Source of the DNA: a virus
Direction: 5' to 3' (one strand)
IMG/VR virus record: IMGVR_UViG_3300030103_001095
Span: 1 to 20,207 of that record
DNA: 20,207 bases
Position 1 is the first letter of the stretch. The number at the start of each line of letters is the position of its first letter. Both the position numbers and the translations under genes were made by a program. This document shows positions 12,752 through 18,867 of the stretch, in pieces. Below the pieces are notes generated by a model. It was not told where the DNA came from. It made no database searches and saw only the letters and a program-made list of their open reading frames with translations.

Positions 12752-13330
12752 TTAGATTCCTGTAGTATCTCTATACTGATGTTTGTTAATTCTAACAAGA
12801 ATGTTAGCGTTAGCAGCAGTATAGTCACTGTTGTCAGGATCTGTTGAAAGATCATAAACAGCGAAGTTGGAAGCGTTGCTAGTTGCAAATGTACTACCAT
12901 CTAATGATACGCCTGAAATACCTGATTTGGTAGATCCTGCAGCGTAAGTTGCGATGTTAGCAGTTGAACCGACTTGTGCTCGTCCACCATTTGTGTCGTC
13001 TACTTTGACTTCAAAAATGACATCTGGGTCACTGATTACGTTTGCTACGATGTCATCAGCTACAATTGCCCCTGGATAGTGATTTGAAAAAGTTGGTTTT
13101 TGTGAAGTTGGGTCTGTATAGAAACAACCATTGAAAACACCAACAAGCTCAGCACCAGCAGAGGAACCACGAGAGATTGATCCGTTTGCGTTTAGCACGA
13201 CAGGATCTCCCATAAAAATGGAATTCGTTTCGTTACTAGCGATAGTCATCTGTTGTTGACCTTGGCCCTGATATGCAGAACCCATCATTAGCACTGGACG
13301 AAATCCAAAGTTGCCTTGTTGATTTGCCAT
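12752..13330 (-). CDS. Head decoration-like structural protein, copy B (192 aa)
   Basis: Paralogue of the 189-aa protein of cassette A. It shares MANQ at the start, SIFMGDPV, the VFNGCFYTDPTSQKPTFSNH block, YAAGST and the INKH ending. It lacks the N-terminal GLKPVGKIG pattern exactly, having GFRPVLMMG in its place. It is Gly/Ser/Asn-rich, with no membrane or enzymatic motif. Identity to copy A is around 35-40% by eye, so it has diverged much more than the capsid protein encoded 3 bases downstream. AAAGGAGTAAT lies before the start. A capsid-surface role is inferred; the pairing of each decoration protein with its own capsid protein is suggested by synteny only. Confidence 0.7.
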   Translation of the reverse strand: MANQQGNFGFRPVLMMGSAYQGQGQQQMTIASNETNSIFMGDPVVLNANGSISRGSSAGAELVGVFNGCFYTDPTSQKPTFSNHYPGAIVADDIVANVISDPDVIFEVKVDDTNGGRAQVGSTANIATYAAGSTKSGISGVSLDGSTFATSNASNFAVYDLSTDPDNSDYTAANANILVRINKHQYRDTTGI

Positions 13331-13386
13331 AATATTACTCCTTTGTAATACGTTGTTAGTATTGGTCGTTTAACAAACCGTGCCGA

Positions 13387-13842
13387 TTACGACTTGTTTC
13401 CTGAACCAAAAGTTACTTTGGTTTGTCTTTGGGGTTTACTGATCGGCATCCTAGGATCCTCAATTCTCAATAGATCACTGTCGACAGCCTCTTTTTGGCT
13501 CTCGGTTAAGTTTTTGTAATAAGAGTTTCTCTCTTCAACAGTTTCTATTGGCATACGAGCTAACAGTAACCCACCTACCCCTATCACACCAGCGTGTTTT
13601 CCATCTTCAATGGTAGGAAGTTGCCAATCAGGATACTCGTCAGATCGGACTAATTCCCATCCTTCTCGTAATTTTCCCATAACATTTTTAGTGTCATCAA
13701 ATCCTCTGACTGATTCCCTTATCCATCGGTGTTTAAAACCCTCAGGTGCTGGGGGTGCGTCTAATGAAGAAGGTCTAGTCCAACCTGTTTTACGAGCTGT
13801 CTTTTCCCTAGTCTCATTAGATCTTGACGTTTTATTTACCAT
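13387..13842 (-). CDS. 151-aa conserved head-assembly protein, copy B, unknown function
   Basis: Blocks shared with the 155-aa copy of cassette A: NKTSR near the N-terminus, RPSSLDAPPAPEGFKHRWIR, FDDTKNVMGKLREGWELVRS, GVIGVGGLLLARMP, and the closing TKVTFGSGNK. Only the extreme N-terminus and the helix after residue 100 vary much. Two invariant stretches, the Pro-rich one and the GVGGLLLAR one, probably make the family-defining contacts. It lies between the scaffold-like gene (12 bases upstream) and the decoration-like gene. Function not known to me. Confidence 0.7.
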   Translation of the reverse strand: MVNKTSRSNETREKTARKTGWTRPSSLDAPPAPEGFKHRWIRESVRGFDDTKNVMGKLREGWELVRSDEYPDWQLPTIEDGKHAGVIGVGGLLLARMPIETVEERNSYYKNLTESQKEAVDSDLLRIEDPRMPISKPQRQTKVTFGSGNKS

Positions 13843-13854
13843 ATTGTCTCCAAT

Positions 13855-14775
13855 CTATACATATTTTGCGTATTGTTCAAGTGTAAGGCCCAATTTTTTT
13901 GCTATAGCAACTTGACTAGGAGTTAGCTTTACTTTTTTGGAACCACTTGTTCTAGAAGCTCTAGACGCTCCTGCTACTGTTTGAGGAGCTTTTTCTTTAA
14001 CTTCTGCTACTTCTTCAAACTTATGAGGAAATTGATTCTTTATGTAAGAGTTTATTTCTTCATAGTATTCATCACTTTTAGGATCATATCCTTCTTTTAA
14101 AAGATTTTTATGATGCGCTAAGGCAGTAAAGGTCATTGCTTCATCTTGACCAAACCACTCATTATCTTTTGCCCATTTTTCAGCTCTAGGATCAGGCTGT
14201 CTAGGAGCTTGTGAAGTTTGAGTTTCAGTTTGTTTTTCAGCCATTAAACCTTCTTGTTGTTTCAATAACTTTGCTCTTTGTTCTTTAGAAACAATCGCTC
14301 TTTCTTCTTCAATCGCAAGTCTTGTCAAAGCTCTTTGAGCCTCTACTTCAGCGTTTACATCATTATTAAACCTTGCATCAGTCAAAGCCTTTTTAGCTTG
14401 TTCAATTTGAGATTTAACTCTTGTTTCGTACTCTGAAATATAATTTTCGTCCAAAGAGTTCATTTTAGTTTGAGCTTCATCTGCTTTCTTTTTAGCAACT
14501 TCAGCAAACTTTAAAGCTTCAGCTTCTCTTTGCTCTGCTTTTTCAACTTTATCTAAAAGTTTTTTAATTCTTCTTTGAACGTTTTTGGAGTATTTGTCTA
14601 ATCCATCGTCTTTAGACTCTTCTTCTGAAGACTCTTCTACTTTTTCTGTTTCTTCCTTTTTAGTTTCTACCTCATCAGAAACAGTTTTGTCTTCGGTAGA
14701 TTTATCTTCTTCTTGAAGTTCAACCTCTTGACCCTCTCCTGTGGTGTCAAGGTCTACCATTTTTTCTTCAGTCAT
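13855..14775 (-). CDS. Scaffold-like capsid assembly protein, copy B (306 aa)
   Basis: Acidic Glu/Thr/Ser-rich N-terminus (residues 1-55), then a long charged coiled coil (VQRRIKKLLDKVEKAEQREA; later YISEYETRVKSQIEQAKKAL). A RAEKWAKDNEWFGQDEAMTF block with EGYDPKSDEYYEEI follows, and the C-terminal helix reads VKLTPSQVAIAKKLGLTLEQ. This is the same domain order as copy A, with a shorter linker before the WFG block. The near-identical C-terminal helix fits a conserved capsid-binding site, so the two scaffolds might cross-react with either capsid protein. ATCTCCTT-type ribosome binding site on the complementary strand (AAGGAGAT) precedes the start. No protease domain is seen. Confidence 0.8.
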   Translation of the reverse strand: MTEEKMVDLDTTGEGQEVELQEEDKSTEDKTVSDEVETKKEETEKVEESSEEESKDDGLDKYSKNVQRRIKKLLDKVEKAEQREAEALKFAEVAKKKADEAQTKMNSLDENYISEYETRVKSQIEQAKKALTDARFNNDVNAEVEAQRALTRLAIEEERAIVSKEQRAKLLKQQEGLMAEKQTETQTSQAPRQPDPRAEKWAKDNEWFGQDEAMTFTALAHHKNLLKEGYDPKSDEYYEEINSYIKNQFPHKFEEVAEVKEKAPQTVAGASRASRTSGSKKVKLTPSQVAIAKKLGLTLEQYAKYV

Positions 14776-14785
14776 TTTTATCTCC

Positions 14786-15208
14786 TTAATAGATATTTAA
14801 TACATCTTTTGGATCTTTCAACTTAGCTAACACTTCATCGTCATTAAGAATACGAACTTCTCCACCTTCAATTCTGACTCTAGAGCCAGCATATCTAGCA
14901 AAAACTATCCAATCTCCTTTTTCACACCAAGGTCCGTTAGGAAATTTATTCTTATCTGCGTAAGCGTCAGATCCCATACTTAAAATTAAACCCACATTAG
15001 TAGTGAGCTGTTGTTCCTCAATGGCTTTGTCAGTAAGTAACAAGCCACCTTTTGTTTTTTCTACTCCTTTATAGGGTAGAACCACCATTCTCCAACCTAT
15101 TGCTTGAGGAACTCTTTCCAAAGCAGGTCCTTTGTCTTCTTCTTTCTTTTTTTCTTTTGCCTTTTTTACATTACCTTTTAAGTAACTAGGCACTATTAGT
15201 TTACTCAT
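14786..15208 (-). CDS. GroES-like phage co-chaperonin, copy B (140 aa)
   Basis: The Cpn10 core follows a Lys/Glu-rich 30-residue leader: GWRMVVLPYKGVEKTKGGLL, then NVGLILSMG, the block GPWCEKGDWIVFARYAGSRV and the closing EVRILNDDEVLAKL. It aligns with copy A over the whole core (about half identical by eye), but the mobile-loop tripeptide is LLL where copy A has III, and the segment after it differs. The N-terminal extension is unrelated to that of copy A. It overlaps the 61-aa gene as ATGA. Role: assists host GroEL in folding phage protein, most likely the capsid protein of the same cassette. Confidence 0.85.
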   Translation of the reverse strand: MSKLIVPSYLKGNVKKAKEKKKEEDKGPALERVPQAIGWRMVVLPYKGVEKTKGGLLLTDKAIEEQQLTTNVGLILSMGSDAYADKNKFPNGPWCEKGDWIVFARYAGSRVRIEGGEVRILNDDEVLAKLKDPKDVLNIY

Positions 15209-15390
15209 TCTTCTATCACCTTTTCTTTTAGTTCTTGGTAATCTATTAATAAATGCTCTAAAGCATGTAATTTTCCAAGTTCATATTGATATTGTTCATA
15301 AGAACTTAGAGATCTACTCAACAAGTTTTCTTTTTGTTCTTCAATTTTTTGTTGAATAAGTTTTTTTACTTTATAATCGAAACGATCCAC
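15205..15390 (-). CDS. 61-aa helical protein heading capsid cassette B
   Basis: Charged and helical (KVKKLIQQKIEEQKENLLSR, then SYEQYQYELGKLHALEHLL), matching the YQYxxGKxxxxExxL pattern of the 64-aa protein of cassette A. The start is GTG at 15390, sharing its G with the holin stop (TAGTG), and its stop overlaps the co-chaperonin start (ATGA), so it is coupled on both sides. It is more basic than its paralogue in the first 25 residues. No known domain is recognised. Confidence 0.65.
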   Translation of the reverse strand: MDRFDYKVKKLIQQKIEEQKENLLSRSLSSYEQYQYELGKLHALEHLLIDYQELKEKVIEE

Positions 15391-15803
15391 TACTGTGTAA
15401 TTTTCTTACTTTTTTCCCAGGAGCGAAGCCCTGACATTCCGAGTAAAGCTGTGACGAGCGGGAATAAAGTCGACATGTCAAGCTCTGGAAGAGGATTATG
15501 TTGAATGCTAAAAGCAGCAAGAATAAAAACGATAAATTGTTTTAACACAAATTCCCACAAAATCGCTAACGCACAAGACATCCCGATTAGAGGCCTCCAC
15601 GATCTCTGCATCATACCACCAAAACCAGTGGCTGTAGACTTAGCATCAGCTAAGTTGATATCCATTTGCTTAGAGTTTATTTCGTTTTCTAATTCTTTGA
15701 GTTTATTTCTTGCGTTTAATTTTTCTTCTTCACTCGTGTGGACGCTATCGATAACTTTTCCGACAGTATCCACAAGAGATCCGCCTAATAATTTAGATAA
15801 CAT
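15390..15803 (-). CDS. Holin, three-TM type
   Basis: A 137-residue membrane protein. Residues 1-60 are a charged helical cytoplasmic part (VIDSVHTSEEEKLNARNKLK). Residues 61-77 hold the signature GGMMQRSWRPLIGMSCALAI, followed by hydrophobic segments around 72-100 and 112-128 (LFPLVTALLGMSGLRSWEK). The QRSWRP ... LLGMSGLRSWEK combination is that of the Holin_3TMs family, also found in gene transfer agents, which form membrane lesions releasing endolysin. No endolysin gene is visible in this window. It starts ATG at 15803, three bases after the 31-aa TM protein stop, and couples to the 61-aa gene by TAGTG. Confidence 0.85.
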   Translation of the reverse strand: MLSKLLGGSLVDTVGKVIDSVHTSEEEKLNARNKLKELENEINSKQMDINLADAKSTATGFGGMMQRSWRPLIGMSCALAILWEFVLKQFIVFILAAFSIQHNPLPELDMSTLFPLVTALLGMSGLRSWEKSKKITQ

Positions 15804-15806
15804 TTA

Positions 15807-15902
15807 TTAGATAAATTGAGCAGCTACCCAGCCAACTACTACGCCAACTACTAGCCATTTTTTTTTGGGATGATCGTTCCAAAGTTTTTTGATTATATCC
15901 AT
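15807..15902 (-). CDS. 31-aa single-TM small membrane protein
   Basis: Read directly: ATG at 15902, TAA at 15809-15807. The product starts MDIIKKLWNDHPKKKWLVVG and continues with a Val/Gly/Ala-rich segment, one transmembrane span of about 18 residues preceded by positive charges, so N-terminus inside. GAAGGAG lies 7-8 bases upstream. Its ATG shares one base with the stop of the 56-aa gene (TAATG), and the holin follows after 3 bases. Proximity to the holin suggests a membrane or lysis accessory role; function not known. Confidence 0.65.
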   Translation of the reverse strand: MDIIKKLWNDHPKKKWLVVGVVVGWVAAQFI

Positions 15903-16072
15903 TAAAATACTCCTTCGAATTTGAGTCCTTTTGATGCTATTCCATATCCACGTTTACGCTTCTTATCCTCAGGTACAGGTCCTACAGGTACAATTTTACC
16001 ATAAGGAATATTCATACCCTGTGATTTAGGTCCTTTTTTAGGAGGAATAGTTTTAGTTAATCGCTTGGTCAT
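15902..16072 (-). CDS. 56-aa basic small protein
   Basis: Read directly: ATG at 16072, TAA at 15904-15902. It begins MTKRLTKTIPPKKGPKSQGM, then a Gly/Pro/Val region and a basic KKRKRGYGIASKGLKFEGVF ending. I recall the K-x-x-PPKxGPxxQG start and the GxxxxGxKFxGxF end from very short marine-phage proteins beside portal genes. TAATG overlaps occur at both ends, to the 92-aa gene before and the 31-aa gene after. No Cys or TM. Function unknown. Confidence 0.7.
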   Translation of the reverse strand: MTKRLTKTIPPKKGPKSQGMNIPYGKIVPVGPVPEDKKRKRGYGIASKGLKFEGVF

Positions 16073-16350
16073 TAATGTAAAGTTATACTATTTTCACTCT
16101 TTTGCAATTCAGAAATTTGATTAGAAATATAGCTATCTGCTAAGGCTTCTCCATAAGCATCAACAATAGCTTCTCTACTCATAGCTAACATTACTTGAGC
16201 AAGTTCGACTAAATTAGAGCCTTGATCAACTTGACCTTGAACAAATTTTCTAGTCTCATTGATTATAGTTTGAACTCTTTTTTCAGTTTTTTTGTCCATG
16301 GTAAAAGTATAATACTTATTACTTGGTGTTCCTAGATTTTTTTTCAACAT
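16072..16350 (-). CDS. 92-aa helical protein of unknown function
   Basis: The frame is open further upstream, but ATG at 16350 is preferred because AAAGGAG lies 9 bases before it; longer starts would run through the 34-aa gene in another frame. The product starts MLKKNLGTPSNKYYTFTMDK, then two long helices (TEKRVQTIINETRKFVQGQV and VELAQVMLAMSREAIVDAYG) and ends SENSITLH. It has no TM and no Cys. Not a family I can name. It is coupled downstream to the 56-aa gene (TAATG) and overlaps the 34-aa gene by 32 bases. Confidence 0.6.
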   Translation of the reverse strand: MLKKNLGTPSNKYYTFTMDKKTEKRVQTIINETRKFVQGQVDQGSNLVELAQVMLAMSREAIVDAYGEALADSYISNQISELQKSENSITLH

Positions 16351-16423
16351 TTTTAATAACTCCTTTGTTAGCTGAAGCATAAAAAACCTGTTTACCTTTT
16401 TTCTTTCCATATGTCTTCTCCAT
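16319..16423 (-). CDS. 34-aa basic small protein
   Basis: Read directly: ATG at 16423, TAA at 16321-16319. The sequence starts MEKTYGKKKGKQVFYASANK and ends with a GVIKNVEKKS segment and a basic tail. A YGKKKGKxVFYASxNxGxI core is familiar from tiny conserved marine-phage proteins next to portal genes, which makes this frame preferable to the alternative MERKK frame on the same bases. The weak point is the absence of a good ribosome binding site before ATG; coupling to the portal stop 17 bases upstream could compensate. Function unknown. Confidence 0.55.
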   Translation of the reverse strand: MEKTYGKKKGKQVFYASANKGVIKNVEKKSRNTK

Positions 16424-16439
16424 GGATTTTTTTATTTTG

Positions 16440-18839
16440 CTACCCTTTTTTGTTAGAGGCATCTCTTCTCTCTTGATTTAAAGTTTGAGTAGTCATCTTG
16501 TCATACTGAACTTCTGCTCTTTTATCAGCTATATCATAATCTTTTTGTATTCTAGCTTGGTCTATTGCTGTTCTTTGTTTTAATCTTTCAGCGTCTAATT
16601 GTAGTCTAGCAGCATCTACCTGTGCATCAACTTGATCTTTTTGAGCATCTTGAGCTAACTCTTGTTGCTTTAATTGTATAACAGGATCAGGTTTACCTTG
16701 ACCACTAAGTTGTGCTGATAATTGTTTTATCTCTGCCATAAACTGAGCTTCTAACTTAGCTATTGTTTGGTCCATTTGATCTTGAGGTATTCGACCTTGT
16801 TGAACTAAGAACATCGTTTGTTCTTTTGCTTTCATGGATACGTGTTCTAAAACATGTTTTTGAAGTTTCATTGCCATAGGAGGATTACCTAAAATCATCT
16901 GATTAGTTCCAAATATTAAATGATTTTGTATGTGTGCATCGTGATCTTGAGCTTCATATACCTTTAATAAGTTTCCATCTAATAAATCAGCATGCTCCGT
17001 GGCAGGATCTTTAGGAGCCATTGGTGTATCTTTTCTTAAAATTTGATCAATATCTTTAACACCCAAAGCTTCATACATTCTTCGATAAGCCTCTTTGATA
17101 TTGTGAATATCAGGAGCACTTTGAGCTAATTGTAGTTCAGTTTGAGCCAACGTAACTCTTTGAGTTGTAGAGAATATATTAGGGTCAGAGACAGGAAGAA
17201 CATCAACACGATCACTAAAGTCCTCAGCCTTAACTGTTCTATCTGCACCTTCTACAGAGTAAGGATATGTTTCAGGTAAGTACTCAGAAAACACATCAAA
17301 AAGTAATTTAAATTCTTTCTTTTGAGAATAGTGACATCTTTTATGAATGCCTGACATAACCTTTGAGCCCCTCTCTAATAATGCCATTGTTGTTCCTACA
17401 GGAGCGTTTTGATTTGCATCACCAACTTGTAGGTCAGTAATAGCAGCAAATCGCTGTCCTGATTGTACAACAAAGCCTAGAAGACTAAATAAAGTTTGAG
17501 AGGGTTCTTTGTAAGGTAGTGGTAAGAGAGCATTTCTTAAATCACCATTAGGTGCATCAATGTCTCTAAATTCTCCTGGTTGTATTGGTTCTGCATCGTC
17601 TCTAATTTTAAGTCCTCTTGACTTAAATCCTGCTGGTAAATTTGCTAATGTACCTGCGTCTATTAATTGTCTTAACATTTGTGTTGCTGCTCTTGATAGA
17701 GAACCAATCAAATGAATTAAACCTAGGCCATAGAAACCTATACCTGGTAAAAACTTATAATGAACAAAATATCTTTTCTTTAACTTTTTCTCGTCATCTT
17801 TTGCGTAATTTCTTCTAATGCCTACAATCTTTCCTGAACCATCTTCTATGGTAACAATGTAAGGTATTTTAATTCCTGTAGGCTCACCATCCATGCCTTT
17901 GTCTTCGAATCCTTCTAAATCTAAAGAAACATGAAACTCATAAAGTCTAATTGATTTATCGATGTAAGAAGGTTTGATACCTTCCATTTCATCATATTTT
18001 TTTTGTACTTCTGAAGGATCTGCTTCGGAAGGCATAATCTCTATGTCTTTATAAAATCCTGAAACTTGTTTTTTTCTAAAATCATTGTAGCTCATGTTAA
18101 TGATCTGAGTTATTCTTTCACAAGAATCTAAATCGCTTGCCATGTAGTTAACTACTAAATCTTCTGCTGGAATAAACTTTGATACAGCTCTATCCATTAA
18201 CTCATCAAAATAAACTTTTTTAAACGTAGAGCCTGCTAGTGGTAAATAAAATAACATTTGATCGAACTCAGGAGTGTAGTCTTCCATTTTATTCATCAAC
18301 TGATAGTTCATAAATTCTTGTACACGTTGAGACTGAGCATACTTATCAGGAGTCTCTTCACCCATAACTGCTGTTCGAACAGGACCGTTAGCGGGTAAAA
18401 GTTCTTTAAACGCTGTTGCTTGAAATTGTGTTGCACTTTCAGCTAACAAAGGATGAGTTACTCCACTAGCACCTGAGAAAGGTCTAGTTCTTTGCTCATA
18501 CTTTAGTCCAAGTAAATCTAATCCTTTGATATAACTTTCTTCCCAATCTTTTCGAGAAGATCGATCATTTTCTAATTCAGAAAGTAATTCATCACTAAGT
18601 CTATCTAACTCCTGTTCATCCATAGATTCAGATAAGTTTGAATAGAATTCTATCTCTTGAGGCATATCGCTCATAGGATCAAAGTCTAAAGTTGCACCAC
18701 CCTCTTCGTCTATTTCAATTTCTAATCCTTCAGGAGTAGGGACTCGCTGTCCGTCAATTTCTACTTCAGTTTCTTTTTTTAAAATTTCAAGTTCAGGCGT
18801 ACCACCTAATTCTAGAGCCTTATCAATATTATCTACCAT
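16440..18839 (-). CDS. Portal protein (799 aa)
   Basis: The dodecameric ring at one vertex that passes DNA and nucleates head assembly. Residues 1-80 are acidic. The family-like stretch is at about 120-165 (RPFSGASGVTHPLLAESATQ, then FKELLPANGPVRTAVMG), with a LPLAGSTFKKVYFDELMDRA segment, and the stem/crown region around 365-520 contains GIGFYGLGLIHLIGSLSRAA, LRQLIDAGTLANLPAGFKSR and PVGTTMALLERGSKVMSGIH. From about residue 690 to the end there is a long Gln/Asp/Lys-rich coiled helix (VIQLKQQELAQDAQKDQVDA). Length is at the long end for portals. Only one portal is seen although two capsid cassettes follow. It starts 28 bases after the methyltransferase-like gene. Confidence 0.85.
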   Translation of the reverse strand: MVDNIDKALELGGTPELEILKKETEVEIDGQRVPTPEGLEIEIDEEGGATLDFDPMSDMPQEIEFYSNLSESMDEQELDRLSDELLSELENDRSSRKDWEESYIKGLDLLGLKYEQRTRPFSGASGVTHPLLAESATQFQATAFKELLPANGPVRTAVMGEETPDKYAQSQRVQEFMNYQLMNKMEDYTPEFDQMLFYLPLAGSTFKKVYFDELMDRAVSKFIPAEDLVVNYMASDLDSCERITQIINMSYNDFRKKQVSGFYKDIEIMPSEADPSEVQKKYDEMEGIKPSYIDKSIRLYEFHVSLDLEGFEDKGMDGEPTGIKIPYIVTIEDGSGKIVGIRRNYAKDDEKKLKKRYFVHYKFLPGIGFYGLGLIHLIGSLSRAATQMLRQLIDAGTLANLPAGFKSRGLKIRDDAEPIQPGEFRDIDAPNGDLRNALLPLPYKEPSQTLFSLLGFVVQSGQRFAAITDLQVGDANQNAPVGTTMALLERGSKVMSGIHKRCHYSQKKEFKLLFDVFSEYLPETYPYSVEGADRTVKAEDFSDRVDVLPVSDPNIFSTTQRVTLAQTELQLAQSAPDIHNIKEAYRRMYEALGVKDIDQILRKDTPMAPKDPATEHADLLDGNLLKVYEAQDHDAHIQNHLIFGTNQMILGNPPMAMKLQKHVLEHVSMKAKEQTMFLVQQGRIPQDQMDQTIAKLEAQFMAEIKQLSAQLSGQGKPDPVIQLKQQELAQDAQKDQVDAQVDAARLQLDAERLKQRTAIDQARIQKDYDIADKRAEVQYDKMTTQTLNQERRDASNKKG

Positions 18840-18867
18840 TTTTTATTTATACCACCTAATTAGCCTT

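Larger units (their letters stand above)
10908..15390 (-). repeat. Capsid-assembly cassette B (eight families shared with cassette A)
   Basis: Order on the minus strand: 61-aa coiled protein, co-chaperonin, scaffold, 151-aa head protein, decoration-like protein, capsid protein, terminator, 173-aa and 90-aa beta-rich proteins. All six genes before the terminator have a clear paralogue in the same order in cassette A. It lies directly after the portal, small-gene and holin block, the usual place of a single capsid cassette in such phages, so B may occupy the ancestral position and A the added one; this polarity is inference. Confidence 0.85.

Noticed and set aside
12066-12900. Plus- and minus-strand frames overlapping capsid gene B and its neighbour
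   Set aside because: They lie inside strongly conserved capsid and decoration genes, have shadow-type composition and lack ribosome binding sites.
16072-16410. 112-residue version beginning MERKKVNRFF
   Set aside because: Its first part runs across the 34-codon gene in another frame, and a good AAAGGAG sits before the ATG at 16350, so the 92-residue form is preferred.
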